From: Pseudoalteromonas galatheae
GTDB lineage: Bacteria; Pseudomonadota; Gammaproteobacteria; Enterobacterales; Alteromonadaceae
Reading direction: 5' to 3'
Length of the DNA: 64,000 nucleotides
NCBI RefSeq assembly: GCF_005886105.2
Contig: NZ_PNCO02000001.1
Coordinates: forward strand, 372,001 to 436,000
The notes under the pieces are model-generated. The model saw nothing but the letters and a program-made list of their open reading frames with translations. It made no database searches and was not told where the DNA came from. How positions within the stretch are numbered: the stretch's first letter is position 1; the number at the start of each line of letters is the position of its first letter. The translations under genes and the position numbers were made by a program. Of this stretch, positions 36,678 to 46,379 are shown piece by piece.

Positions 36678-36968
36678 TTGATACGTAATCGTTTACAGGG
36701 AGTAAGTCCGGCGACAACGCTACTAACAGTTTCTTTCTTAGAGCAAGCAGTAGCAAAAATTTTTCCTTGTTGTCGCCGAGATTCTCTTGATTCTGACTTG
36801 TCTGAATCTTGGATACTTAATGCTTCCGCTGGTGTAAAGCATCAGCTGTACTCATCCACTACATATGTCAGCAAAAGCGTTAAAGCTAAACTGAGTTGCT
36901 CTGACTGGGACTCAGTTTTCATTTTAATATGCGATGCAATCTGCGAACAAATTGATAAGATAAAATAA
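36678..36968 (+). CDS. Doubtful small ORF, possible 96-aa protein
   Basis: Open frame between two EPS genes with TTG as its only early start and no ribosome site at a useful distance. The product is Ser/Cys-rich, has no hydrophobic signal and no recognised motif. Nearly 400 bp separate the flanking genes, so a gene is possible; equally it may be chance in the leader of the pyruvyltransferase. Confidence 0.25.
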   Translation: MIRNRLQGVSPATTLLTVSFLEQAVAKIFPCCRRDSLDSDLSESWILNASAGVKHQLYSSTTYVSKSVKAKLSCSDWDSVFILICDAICEQIDKIK

Positions 36969-36997
36969 TATTTGTTTTAAATCAAGTGGTTACATAT

Positions 36998-37013
36998 TGG
37001 CATGTTAACTGCT
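36998..37013 (+). promoter_or_regulatory. Candidate sigma-54 promoter of pyruvyltransferase operon
   Basis: TTGGCAT-...-CTGCT: TGGCAT (36998-37003), 5-nt spacer, CTGCT (37009-37013); GG-N10-GC spacing exact; 42 bp upstream of ATG 37055. Confidence 0.55.
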
Positions 37014-37054
37014 GTAGTAAACGTATCTTTTCATCTTAGTGGAAGCTACATAAT

Positions 37055-38191
37055 ATGATTAATCACTTTGACGCATACTTGGTTGGTTATTATGGCATGA
37101 GGAACAGTGGCGATGATGCACTCATGCAAGCGACTATTTTGGGCGCCAAGACGTTTTTAGGAAGTACAAAAATTGCCGTAAATGCTCCCATCGAAAACCC
37201 AATTTTGAAAGAGCTTGGCTGTACCGGTCAAACCTTAAGTCAGTTTCGTGGGCATCAGCGTATCAAACATTATCAGCGTGCGTTGCAATCAAAAGCAGTT
37301 ATATTTGGCGGTGGTTCCGTGCTTCATAGTAGTCGAGACATCGCGCAAAAGCGCCACATGCTTGCTTTAGCAGGTGCGAAAAACTCGATGGCTTTAGGCG
37401 TTGGCATCGAAGGTTTCCGTGATATCCACGCTGAAAAGCAATGTAAAAAGCTGTTAAATGAGTGTGGCTTGGTCACAGTCAGAGACAAGCAAAGCTTTGA
37501 GATCGCAACGGCGTTAGCTCCTCAAGCTAACATCAAACACACGTTTGACCTTGCTCCCTCATTGCTACATCACTTTAGTGGCAAATTCAGCCCACTTGCC
37601 AGACAAGGCATTGCTTTTAACTTTTGCCCCAAAGTGATTAATCCTTTTGGTGATGTCAATACATATGCAGAGGAGCAAAGGGTTGAAAAAGCTGTGAAGC
37701 TAATCACGTCAATTTGGGAGAGCACGCAGGAGAAGATTTATTTAATCGAGCTCAACGATCAGCCGCTTATTAGCGATAAGCTTGTACATGACAAAATCGT
37801 TTCCGCATTGCCTAGTTGGGTTGACGTACAGCGGATCAGCTATGTCGCCAACCCTTTTGCAATGTTGAAATGCATGTCGATGTTTAAGGCGGTTGTTGGT
37901 ATGCGTTTACACGCACTTATTTATGCCTACATGATGGAGACTCCGTATCTTAGTCTCGAGTATCATAATAAATGCACTCAGTGGTGCCTTGAAACAGCAA
38001 CGAGCACTGACAATCGCTTTGACGCTGACACTTTTAATGTTGCGGATGTCCATAACCGCATTACCAACGGGTTAAGGTATGGTTTCACCCAACCTAAGTT
38101 ACCCCTTCAACAAGCCGTTTCTTTATCAATTTCCAACTGGAGTGAAACTCATGAGCAAAGTACAGTTCTCCGTAATTATTCCGCTATATAA
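37055..38191 (+). CDS. Polysaccharide pyruvyl transferase family protein
   Basis: 378 aa. Family features in order: YLVGYYGMRNSGDDALMQA at the N-terminus, VIFGGGSVLHSSRD, ALGVGIEGF, LVTVRDKQSFEIA, FDLAPSLL, and VGMRLHALIYAYMMETPYLSLEY near the end with the conserved MRxHA. It would put a pyruvate ketal from PEP on a sugar of the repeat unit, adding negative charge; some members have other roles, so the reaction is inferred. Its 3' end overlaps the next GT gene by 41 bp. Confidence 0.85.
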   Translation: MINHFDAYLVGYYGMRNSGDDALMQATILGAKTFLGSTKIAVNAPIENPILKELGCTGQTLSQFRGHQRIKHYQRALQSKAVIFGGGSVLHSSRDIAQKRHMLALAGAKNSMALGVGIEGFRDIHAEKQCKKLLNECGLVTVRDKQSFEIATALAPQANIKHTFDLAPSLLHHFSGKFSPLARQGIAFNFCPKVINPFGDVNTYAEEQRVEKAVKLITSIWESTQEKIYLIELNDQPLISDKLVHDKIVSALPSWVDVQRISYVANPFAMLKCMSMFKAVVGMRLHALIYAYMMETPYLSLEYHNKCTQWCLETATSTDNRFDADTFNVADVHNRITNGLRYGFTQPKLPLQQAVSLSISNWSETHEQSTVLRNYSAI

Positions 38192-39068
38192 CAAAAGCGA
38201 CTGCATTGAACGTGCGCTACAGAGTGTAGCTGCTCAAAAGTTTCAAGCAGCTGAGATAATCGTTGTTGATGATGGGTCTACAGATGATAGTGTGGACAAG
38301 GTGAAAGCACTGAACTTGGAGAATTTACGTGTCATTCAACAAGCTAATCAAGGGGTGTCTAGCGCGAGAAACAATGGTGTTAAACACGCTACAAGCGACT
38401 ATGTCGCGTTTTTGGATGCTGACGATGAGTGGTCGCCATTTTTCTTAGCCAAGGTTAGTAAGTTGATCCGTCGCTTCCCTGAAGGCGGTCTTTATGCGAC
38501 TCGTTATCAAAAAGTGTTAGACAAGCAAAAATACATTGATGCAAAGATAGCGCTAACCAGCTGGGATCCAGATGGTTACATAATGAATAATTATTTTGAA
38601 ATTGCTGCAAACGGTGATTTGCCTTTTACCGCATCAAGTATTGTACTAGATAAGTGTACCTTCACTAGTTTAGGCGGCTTTCCAGAAGGGGAATGGATGG
38701 GTGAAGATCAAAGTTTGTATGTGCAAATAGCGTTAAACTCAACCATCGTATATACCCCTGCAATAGAAAGTTTTTACTATATTGGGATTACTGATAGTGC
38801 TTGTGATAAAGCGCCACCAAGCACAATTTGTCCTTTTGCTGAAAGGCTGTTTACAGATATCCATATTGGTAAAGTAGCTGACTGTTCAGCAAAAATGGCA
38901 GAAAAATACATTGGTGCCCACTTGTGTGATTTAGCAAAACGAAACATCAAACACCGTAGCTATCGGCATGCACTAAGATTATTAGCGCATCCAGCGGCGA
39001 GAGCTAAATTATTACACTGGGGAATATATAGTTTAATTGCGGGTCCGATGTCTCTAATTTCTAGATAG
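38151..39068 (+). CDS. Family 2 glycosyltransferase
   Basis: 305 aa. FSVIIPLYNKSDCIERALQS, IIVVDDGSTDDS, QGVSSARNNGV and AFLDADDEWS are the GT-A nucleotide and metal motifs; GGFPEGEWMGEDQSLYVQIAL holds the catalytic ED. Start taken at ATG 38151 (MSKVQFS), with GGAG about 9 nt upstream, inside the end of the pyruvyltransferase gene; the open frame extends upstream without family similarity. Last gene of the plus-strand EPS group. Confidence 0.87.
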   Translation: MSKVQFSVIIPLYNKSDCIERALQSVAAQKFQAAEIIVVDDGSTDDSVDKVKALNLENLRVIQQANQGVSSARNNGVKHATSDYVAFLDADDEWSPFFLAKVSKLIRRFPEGGLYATRYQKVLDKQKYIDAKIALTSWDPDGYIMNNYFEIAANGDLPFTASSIVLDKCTFTSLGGFPEGEWMGEDQSLYVQIALNSTIVYTPAIESFYYIGITDSACDKAPPSTICPFAERLFTDIHIGKVADCSAKMAEKYIGAHLCDLAKRNIKHRSYRHALRLLAHPAARAKLLHWGIYSLIAGPMSLISR

Positions 39069-39349
39069 GGCTGGGTGAAGGATGAGTAAGTTCATTTTTG
39101 ATATTCATGCAATGAACTTCTCAGTTCGCCGTAAACTATTAGTCATGAAGCCAACCAAGAGCGAGCCATATTAGCTGTTAAAGTAACCTAGCTAACATAA
39201 GGTTTCAGTGTATTGTGTTAAGCCTAGCAAGAAGCCTCTTTTCGCGGACTTAGCGGAAAATTAGCGATTTCTGTGTTTTCGCCTATGCTTTTGTAACCAA
39301 TCTGGTTTATTGTAAGACAGTGTTCAAACCTTGGTAGGTAAGAGAGGCG
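39069..39349. other. Intergenic region before the GGDEF gene
   Basis: 281 bp. I see no strong terminator after the glycosyltransferase and no gene; it holds the promoter of the diguanylate cyclase. Confidence 0.4.
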
Positions 39350-40741
39350 ATGAAGGTAACCGTAGAAAAACAAACCATAGTGCTGTTATCGTTGTTTACC
39401 ATCGTGTTCTGGAGTTTGACTTTCTACGCGGTAAAGCTTATTTCTCACTCTATAGTGGTTCAGGAGGTAAGTGAAAGAACTGAAACGGTAAGGTCAAATA
39501 TTTCACTTATTCGTGCCAAAATTGAAAATGCCATTTTTATGGACACCTATCTGGCTGAAAGTTTAGCGACTTTCGTAACAATTGATCCTGATTTTGCTAT
39601 CGAGCACTGGTCTCATGTGGTTGAAAAAGCGGTTGAAAAGTCGACGCTAATTCGCCATGTTGGTCTTGCACCAAATAATATTATTAGCCATGTTTATCCT
39701 GTTGAAGGAAATCGAGCGGCTATCGGTTTTGATTTTCGCACTAACCCTGAACAATATCGCACTGTTGAAATTGCAAGAAACTCTCGAAAGGTATTTATCG
39801 CAGGTCCATTACAGCTCGTACAGGGTGGAGAAGCCTTGATAGCGAGGTTTCCTGTATTTTCAGACTATCCGAGAAATAAGAACTATTGGGGCGCGATAAG
39901 TGTGGTTTTGGATTATCAAAAGTTGCTCGAATACAGTGGAATTAATGAGCTGGAAAACGCAGTTTTAGCTATTCGAGGCCGAGATGGGCAAGGGGAAAGC
40001 GGGGATGTATTTTATGGTACCGCCACCTTGTTTGCTACACCGGATTTAGCCATACCAATCAATTTACCATCTGGTGAATGGCAACTTGTGGCTAATTATC
40101 AAATTGACGAGAGCACTTACGCAAAAGCGAAGCAACAAGCTCAGGTTTTGGTTACTGCTGTCGCGTCGATATTGTTTCTATCATTATTAGTGCTCTATCG
40201 AGCTTATCATTTGGCGCGTATCGCATCGTTGCAGGATGATTTAACTAAATTGCCTAACCGCCGTTATGCGATTAGGCAACTTAATACCCTACTCAGTCGT
40301 TCAGAGCAGCCGTCATTTGTACTACTCAACCTCGATCTAAATAATTTTAAGCAAGTAAATGATAAGTTTGGTCATGAGGTTGGAGATAAATTGTTACTCC
40401 ATGTCTCGTCTATTTTGATGAATTCAGTACGCGTGTATGACTTTATCGCGCGTTTAGGGGGAGACGAGTTTGTTATTATTTTACACAGAGTGTCAGAAGA
40501 CGCTTTGGTCAACTCTATTATAAAAAATATTAAAGAGCAGGTTGCAAGTCAACCTCTACAAATTGATAAGCATACCATTCAAACATCGATAAGCGTTGGG
40601 TACGCTTTTCCTGCATCAAAACGGAGCAGTGTGTCTGAACTCATGGCGAGAGCGGATCACAATATGTATTACGATAAAAATCTGTCACAACATCAAAGCA
40701 AAGAAAATCATATTCTAAAGACAAATCAGGAAACTCATTAG
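39350..40741 (+). CDS. CHASE-domain diguanylate cyclase
   Basis: 463 aa. N-terminal transmembrane helix (about 9-30), periplasmic CHASE-type sensor (about 70-225, with VRHVGLAPNNIISHVYPVEGNRAAIGFDF), second transmembrane helix (about 262-284), and a GGDEF domain (about 295-445): LPNRRYAI, LNLDLNNFKQVNDKFGHEVGD, RLGGDEFVIIL with intact GGDEF, and product-inhibition I-site RxxD (RVYD) five residues before it. It makes c-di-GMP in response to an unknown extracellular ligand. Its place next to an EPS locus suggests control of matrix production, an inference. Confidence 0.9.
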   Translation: MKVTVEKQTIVLLSLFTIVFWSLTFYAVKLISHSIVVQEVSERTETVRSNISLIRAKIENAIFMDTYLAESLATFVTIDPDFAIEHWSHVVEKAVEKSTLIRHVGLAPNNIISHVYPVEGNRAAIGFDFRTNPEQYRTVEIARNSRKVFIAGPLQLVQGGEALIARFPVFSDYPRNKNYWGAISVVLDYQKLLEYSGINELENAVLAIRGRDGQGESGDVFYGTATLFATPDLAIPINLPSGEWQLVANYQIDESTYAKAKQQAQVLVTAVASILFLSLLVLYRAYHLARIASLQDDLTKLPNRRYAIRQLNTLLSRSEQPSFVLLNLDLNNFKQVNDKFGHEVGDKLLLHVSSILMNSVRVYDFIARLGGDEFVIILHRVSEDALVNSIIKNIKEQVASQPLQIDKHTIQTSISVGYAFPASKRSSVSELMARADHNMYYDKNLSQHQSKENHILKTNQETH

Positions 40742-40785
40742 AACTATACTAAGCTTACAGAGTATTAGTTAGGCGAGGGTGTACC

Positions 40786-42588
40786 GTGCAGTTAAAGCAG
40801 TCAGTTCTATTTTTTAAAATCGCCGCGTTTACCTCTGCGATAGTGATCATATTCGTCAGCTGGTTTTTGTATTATGAGGTGAGCCGTAGTGCACGTCTGA
40901 CCGCGCAGTTGAGTCATGTACAAACAGCGCTGCAGCGCACTATGGACCAAGAAGAGCATATTCTGATTAGAGTAAAGAAGGAGCATGTGTCTGCTATTCC
41001 ACAATTAAAATACAGCTATCAGGATAGCTTTAGCAATTTGCTAAATTCGATGGCCAATGAAGAGGATTTGCTACCTCTACTTTTAACCCTGAATGAGTTG
41101 TCAAAAGCCTATTTTGCAAAATTAGATGAACTCATTCGTTTGTATGAACAGCTTGGCTATGATGAAAATGCTGGCATTTATGGTGAGTTTAGACGCAGTG
41201 CTCATGCTTTGCAGGATAGGATTTCAGGCAAAGCTATGCCTCAGCTAGAAATTGCAGTATTGGAATTAAGACGCCGAGAAAAGGACTTTTTATTAAGATC
41301 TGACTTAAGTTATTTACAACAGCATGAGCAACTAGTGAAGCATGCTGAACAACTAATTAAAAGCAATGCGCTAAGTGAAGAAATAAGCAACTTGCTAAAG
41401 CGGTATGACGCGGGTTTTGCAAGCTATGTCACTATTTTGAGAAAGCTAGGTTTACACGACGGTGAAGGCGTTCGTGCTGAGCTGTTCACCGAGAAGCAAA
41501 AGTTAAGAAGCCAGTTTGAATTAGTATCAATCCGTACCCAAGCCGTTACGCAAGAACGTAAAGAAAGCATCATTTTATATGGCCTCATTTTAATTGTACT
41601 AATGAATATTGCCGTGCTTATCTTACTTAATTACCAAAATAGCAAAGTCACACGGCATATATTGGCTATCAATAAGGTACTGGTGAAAGTTGCCAAGCTT
41701 GAAGATTTTAGCCTAAGGGTGAATATTGACGGTAATGATGAAATTGCACAAATTGCTCATCAACTCGATGACTTATTAGCATTTATTGAAACCTTACTAG
41801 CGCGGCTGAGCGCAGCACAGCAACGCTTAATCGAAGAAGCCAAAATGGCGAGCTTAGGAAATATGGTAAGTGGCTTTGCTCATGAGTTAAATACGCCGCT
41901 TGGTGTTGCTATTACCAGCCAATCGCATTTAAAAGAGCAAGTTGCTACACTAAAATCGCAACTTGAACTTGGTAAGTTACAGCGACAAACCTTAACGACA
42001 CTAATTACTGAGGCAGAAGCAGCATTATATTTATTAGAAAATAATCTGCATCGCACAGCTTCGCTGGTTGATGACTTTAAGCTAGTGGCCGTGAATCGAG
42101 AGTTTGAAGAAAAGAGCTCTTTCAACCTCAAGCATTTGGTTAAAAATGTCTTTGATTGCTACCAATCAGAGTTAAACCATGATGAGTATGCCATTGAGCT
42201 CGAAATCCCAGACAATTTAGTGTTGAACAGTTACCCATCCGTGTTTAGTCAAGTTGTTGGTTACAGTATTAATAATTGTATCAAGCATGCCAAGATTGAC
42301 GGGCAAAAGCTCAATATTGTGGTATCTACCGTGTTAATTAACGATTATATCCATTTTTATTTTAAAGATGATGGCGCGGGAATAGATAAAGAGCTATTAC
42401 CTGCCATTTTTGAACCTTTTGTTACTTCAAAGCGTTTTTCGGGTGGTACAGGACTGGGCTTGAGCATTGTGTATAACTTAGTAACGCAGAAGCTGAAGGG
42501 TGAAATCAAAATGCAAAGCCCAGCGCATGGCGGTGCCTGCTTGCATATTATTTTAACCGGAACAGAATTTAATTTTACAGAAGAGTAA
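40786..42588 (+). CDS. Membrane sensor histidine kinase, orphan
   Basis: 600 aa, GTG start with GAGGG 5-9 nt upstream. Transmembrane helix (about 8-28), large helical periplasmic region (30-260, charged, coiled-coil-like), second transmembrane helix (about 262-284), HAMP (RHILAINKVLVKVAKLEDFSLRV), H-box MVSGFAHELNTPLGVA with H366, then HATPase_c: N-box NNCIKHA, G1 DDGAGID, F-box, G2 GGTGLGLSIVYNL. No response regulator is adjacent; the GGDEF gene lies 44 bp upstream and may be co-transcribed. Confidence 0.9.
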   Translation: MQLKQSVLFFKIAAFTSAIVIIFVSWFLYYEVSRSARLTAQLSHVQTALQRTMDQEEHILIRVKKEHVSAIPQLKYSYQDSFSNLLNSMANEEDLLPLLLTLNELSKAYFAKLDELIRLYEQLGYDENAGIYGEFRRSAHALQDRISGKAMPQLEIAVLELRRREKDFLLRSDLSYLQQHEQLVKHAEQLIKSNALSEEISNLLKRYDAGFASYVTILRKLGLHDGEGVRAELFTEKQKLRSQFELVSIRTQAVTQERKESIILYGLILIVLMNIAVLILLNYQNSKVTRHILAINKVLVKVAKLEDFSLRVNIDGNDEIAQIAHQLDDLLAFIETLLARLSAAQQRLIEEAKMASLGNMVSGFAHELNTPLGVAITSQSHLKEQVATLKSQLELGKLQRQTLTTLITEAEAALYLLENNLHRTASLVDDFKLVAVNREFEEKSSFNLKHLVKNVFDCYQSELNHDEYAIELEIPDNLVLNSYPSVFSQVVGYSINNCIKHAKIDGQKLNIVVSTVLINDYIHFYFKDDGAGIDKELLPAIFEPFVTSKRFSGGTGLGLSIVYNLVTQKLKGEIKMQSPAHGGACLHIILTGTEFNFTEE

Positions 42589-42676
42589 CCTGAGGGCGGA
42601 ATAACAACTCGTTCTCTAGCGGCCATTATTTCTGATACCGATTTGCTTCTCCAAATACAGCTTATGTAATTGAAAT

Positions 42677-42704
42677 AAAAAACCAGCATGATTGAGCATG
42701 CTGG
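42677..42704 (-). terminator. Intrinsic terminator of the DUF885 gene
   Basis: 8-bp perfect stem CCAGCATG/CATGCTGG (42683-42690 with 42697-42704), 6-nt loop; on the minus strand followed by six T (42682-42677). Also a hairpin for the convergent kinase gene. Confidence 0.85.
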
Positions 42705-42732
42705 CTTTCATTAAGTATATTGATAGTAGGAG

Positions 42733-44565
42733 TTAGCCTTTTTTGCTCGCTACCCACTCATCAACAAATGATTCAAGCACGTTTAGTGGAACCGGGCCAT
42801 TTTTCAGTACGACGTCGTGGAACTCACGAATATCAAACTTATCACCCAGTTCTTTTTTAGCGGCTTCGCGAAGTTCTAGGATCTTCAACATCCCCACTTT
42901 GTATGCTGTCGCCTGTGAAGGCATAACAATATGGCGCTCTACCATCTTCACAGCGTCTGACTTAGCGTTGGGTGTGTTGTTTACGTAGTAATCAATACCT
43001 TCTTGACGTGTCCACTTCATTGCGTGGATCCCCGTATCTACCACTAAGCGGCACGCACGCCATAATTCCATCGCTAAGCGACCAAAATCTGAATAGGGGT
43101 CTTCGTATAACCCCATTTCTTTTGGTACAAGCTCAGAATATAAGCCCCAACCTTCGATGTATGCAGTGTAGCCACCAAACTTACGGAATTTAGGCATATC
43201 TTCTAGCTCTTGAGCAATCGCGATCTGCATGTGGTGACCAGGAATACCTTCATGATAAGCCAAGGCTTCCATTTGGTAAGTAGGCATGGCTTCCATATCG
43301 TAAAGGTTTGCATAGTATACACCAGGACGTGAGCCGTCAGGTGCGGGTTGCTGGTAGAAAGCTTTACCGGCTGATTTTTCGCGGAATGCCTCTACGCGTT
43401 TTACTATCATGTCTGCTTTTGGCTTAACGATAAACAACTCATCCAAGCGTGACTTCATATTATCGATCATCGCTTTCGCTTCGGCCAAATATTGTGCCTT
43501 ACCAGCTTCTGTATTTGGAAGGTAGAACTGCTTGTCGGTTCTCATAAACTCCATAAAGGCTTTTAAATCGCCTTTGAAGCCCACTTTTTCTTTGATTGCT
43601 CGCATTTCGTTATGAATACGTGCCACTTCAGATAAACCGATTTCGTGAATTTCTTCAGCGCTTAGCGCTGTGGTTGTCGTGCGGGCTAGGGCGTTATTAT
43701 AAAATTTCTCGCCATTAGGAAATTTCCATGCACCGTCACGCTTGTCTGCTTTTTTCTCAAGTTTATGTAGGTAACCAATCAACTTGTTATAAGCAGGTTT
43801 TACTGCTGTTGTTAGCGCGTCTGTTGCTTCTTTTACCAGTGCCGATTTCTCGTCTTCACTGATTTCAAGAGTTGCTACTTTGCGTTTGAAATCTGCCAGT
43901 AATGTTGAGTCGTCACCTGCTGCAAATGGCGCACCTTTGATGATATTTTCACTTGACTCAATGACGTGAGGGAAAACGAATTTCGGTGCAATAATACCTT
44001 TATCTGCACGCGCTTTTAAGTCGATGATGAGCTGATCAAATACAGCCGGTACGCCGTTTAAACGTGAGATATACGCTTTGGCATCTTTCACATCGGTAAT
44101 TTGATGTTGGTTGATTAAAAATGCAGGCACCATTGAGTGTGTACCATACATCTGATTTACTGGATAAGAATGGTAACGCCATTTAAAATCTGCGATGGTG
44201 TTTTCAAGGCCTTGCTTGAATAAATCGTAGCTCACTTGCGTATTGGCATCTAGCTTACTGCGATCAATTGCATTAAGCGCAGCTAAGTCTTGTTTCGTCA
44301 GCTCAAGATCTTCAAGTTGGCGCGCTTCGCTGCCGTCATCCCACTTGTCGTAGTCTTGTTTGATACCCATATAAGTTTGGTAAACTGGGCTACGCATTAC
44401 GCCACGGGTAAACGACGCTTCAAAAAGTGCGTTCGCCTTTTCAACTTCACTTTTTACGACTTGTTGTTCAGCTTTTTGAGCTGGTGCTGGAGAGTGTGTG
44501 GTTTGTTGACAGCCAGCAAAAAGCGCGACGCTTACCGCTGCTGCTAAAATGGTTAATTTACGCAT
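42733..44565 (-). CDS. DUF885 family lipoprotein, putative metallopeptidase
   Basis: 610 aa. Lipoprotein signal with lipobox FAGC (C19), then a mainly helical DUF885 domain. The motif EALAYHEGIPGHHMQIAIAQE supplies a HExxxxHH-type metal site, and a downstream Glu is in YIEGWGLYSE. DUF885 proteins are thought to be zinc carboxypeptidase-like enzymes; the substrate is unknown. Start set at MRKLTILAAAV (44565) with AAGGG upstream; the open frame extends 29 codons further with no signal-peptide character. Confidence 0.85.
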   Translation of the reverse strand: MRKLTILAAAVSVALFAGCQQTTHSPAPAQKAEQQVVKSEVEKANALFEASFTRGVMRSPVYQTYMGIKQDYDKWDDGSEARQLEDLELTKQDLAALNAIDRSKLDANTQVSYDLFKQGLENTIADFKWRYHSYPVNQMYGTHSMVPAFLINQHQITDVKDAKAYISRLNGVPAVFDQLIIDLKARADKGIIAPKFVFPHVIESSENIIKGAPFAAGDDSTLLADFKRKVATLEISEDEKSALVKEATDALTTAVKPAYNKLIGYLHKLEKKADKRDGAWKFPNGEKFYNNALARTTTTALSAEEIHEIGLSEVARIHNEMRAIKEKVGFKGDLKAFMEFMRTDKQFYLPNTEAGKAQYLAEAKAMIDNMKSRLDELFIVKPKADMIVKRVEAFREKSAGKAFYQQPAPDGSRPGVYYANLYDMEAMPTYQMEALAYHEGIPGHHMQIAIAQELEDMPKFRKFGGYTAYIEGWGLYSELVPKEMGLYEDPYSDFGRLAMELWRACRLVVDTGIHAMKWTRQEGIDYYVNNTPNAKSDAVKMVERHIVMPSQATAYKVGMLKILELREAAKKELGDKFDIREFHDVVLKNGPVPLNVLESFVDEWVASKKG

Positions 44566-44644
44566 TTTATACCCTTTTATTATATGTTGCCGAATGGCGG
44601 TTTTCATGCGGGTTGCAGTGAATATTACCCGCATAATTTCTATA

Positions 44645-45781
44645 TTAAACAAATAACTCTAGCAGATCATTGAGGTATCGGTGGCCTTTATTTGTAACTA
44701 GCCATGAATCATTGGTTTCCTCAATCAAACCCTTATCTACGGCCTCAGCAATTTGCGTCGCAATAGCGCTAAGTTCAAGGCCAGTGTAGTCAATAAACTG
44801 TTGTTTTGATGCGGCAGTTTTTAAACGGAATACATTCATAAAAAACTCAAATGGCCTGTCATCGCTTGCAACATGCCACTGCTCATATAAATAGGGTTTA
44901 CTCAGATCCATATAGCCGCGAGGATGCTTTACTTTTACGGTTCTTAGGATCTGTTGCTGCTCAGGCAAAGTGATTTTGCCATGCGCACCACAGCCGATCC
45001 CGAGATAATCGCCAAATTGCCAATAATTCAAGTTATGTCGACATTGAAATCCCGCTTTGGCATAGCCTGAGATCTCATATTGCTGATAGCCGTGCTCCGC
45101 AAGTAATGCCTGACCTTGTTCTTGGATGTCCCACAGTGTTTCATCCTCAGGTAAAACCGGAGGCTTAGAGGCAAACTGCGTATTTGGTTCAATGGTTAAT
45201 TGATACCAAGAAAGGTGTGGCGGTGCCATTGCAATGGCTTTTTCTAAATCACTTAAGGCATCGCTAACAGATTGATTGGGAAGACCATGCATCAAATCAA
45301 GATTAAAGCTGTTTAACCCTGCTTGATGGGCTTCTTGTGCTGCGTTTAGCGCTTCTTGCTCGCCATGAATACGGCCAAGTTGAGTGAGCTTTTCCTGTTG
45401 TAAGCTTTGCACACCTATCGAAATACGATTGATGCCAGCCTCGACATAATGTTTAAAACGATCTGTTTCAACTGTACCTGGATTTGCTTCTAAAGTGACT
45501 TCAATGTCATCCTCAAAACCAATTAGCGCCTCGATTTCAGTGAGCAAATAGCGGTACGCTTCACCTGAAAGCAGGCTAGGGGTGCCACCGCCAATAAAAA
45601 TACTACTGAGTTTACGGCCCTGAACATAGTGAAGATCGGCTTTGATATCGTGGAGTAAATGTTGAATATATTCCGTTTCAGGAATATCGCCTTTTTTACC
45701 ATGGCTGTTGAAATCACAGTAAGGACACTTTTGCACGCACCAAGGTACGTGCACATAAAGACTTAATGGAGGTAGTTTCAC
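44645..45781 (-). CDS. hemW: Radical SAM heme chaperone HemW
   Basis: 378 aa. Near the start, [10 protein letters not shown] gives the CX3CX2C iron-sulfur motif, followed by Phe instead of the fourth Cys of HemN, which marks HemW rather than coproporphyrinogen oxidase. [14 protein letters not shown] and [13 protein letters not shown] are radical SAM core motifs; the C-terminal HemN_C-type domain is present. HemW inserts heme into respiratory proteins. It overlaps rdgB by 4 bp. Confidence 0.93.
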   Translation of the reverse strand: MKLPPLSLYVHVPWCVQKCPYCDFNSHGKKGDIPETEYIQHLLHDIKADLHYVQGRKLSSIFIGGGTPSLLSGEAYRYLLTEIEALIGFEDDIEVTLEANPGTVETDRFKHYVEAGINRISIGVQSLQQEKLTQLGRIHGEQEALNAAQEAHQAGLNSFNLDLMHGLPNQSVSDALSDLEKAIAMAPPHLSWYQLTIEPNTQFASKPPVLPEDETLWDIQEQGQALLAEHGYQQYEISGYAKAGFQCRHNLNYWQFGDYLGIGCGAHGKITLPEQQQILRTVKVKHPRGYMDLSKPYLYEQWHVASDDRPFEFFMNVFRLKTAASKQQFIDYTGLELSAIATQIAEAVDKGLIEETNDSWLVTNKGHRYLNDLLELFV

Positions 45782-46371
45782 GCGAGGCCTTGAAAGTGAC
45801 TGACGAGTTGTTTAAGTGCCTGTCCTCTATGGCTGATTGCGTTTTTTTCTTCCTTGGTTAGCTCTGCTGATGTACAGTCTAAACCTTGTACCTTAAAGAT
45901 TGGATCGTATCCAAACCCTTCTCGGCCTTGTTGTGTTGTGGTGATTTCACCTTCCCAACTTGCCTGACAAATAATCGGCGTTGGGTCGTCAGCGTGGCGC
46001 ATATAAACTAAAACACACCAAAAACGAGCGCTGCGCTCAATTTGTTCACCAAGCGCTGCGAGTAAGTGATCAATATTTTTTTGGTCGTCGGCGTTAGCGC
46101 CTGCATAACGCGCGGAATATACTCCAGGTGCGCCGTTTAAGGCGTCTACCTCAAGCCCTGAGTCATCGGCAATGGCAGGTAAGCCAGAAATCTTAGCAGC
46201 ATGACGCGCCTTGATAATAGCGTTTTCCACAAAGGTCGTGCCGGTTTCTGCAACCTCAGGCACGTCGAAATCACTTTGCGGTAATACCTCAATGTCATAC
46301 TGGTTTAGCATCGCGCTAAGCTCTTTGACTTTACCTTGGTTGCCCGTGGCAAGTACCACTTTATTTGCCAT
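45778..46371 (-). CDS. rdgB: dITP/XTP pyrophosphatase
   Basis: 197-aa Ham1/RdgB-family nucleotide house-cleaning enzyme that hydrolyses ITP, dITP and XTP to monophosphates. [16 protein letters not shown] (substrate loop), [24 protein letters not shown] (catalytic Asp) and GFGYDPIF are all intact. Between DUF4426 and hemW genes in a minus-strand operon. Confidence 0.95.
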   Translation of the reverse strand: MANKVVLATGNQGKVKELSAMLNQYDIEVLPQSDFDVPEVAETGTTFVENAIIKARHAAKISGLPAIADDSGLEVDALNGAPGVYSARYAGANADDQKNIDHLLAALGEQIERSARFWCVLVYMRHADDPTPIICQASWEGEITTTQQGREGFGYDPIFKVQGLDCTSAELTKEEKNAISHRGQALKQLVSHFQGLA

Positions 46372-46379
46372 AAGTTTCT

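Noticed and set aside
36668..36683. Terminator after the priming transferase
   Set aside because: ATCAAT/ATTGAT hairpin is weak and has no T-run.
44645..45781. Coproporphyrinogen III oxidase HemN
   Set aside because: The fourth Cys after CX3CX2C is replaced by Phe, and the N-terminal HemN extension is missing; HemW is the better call.
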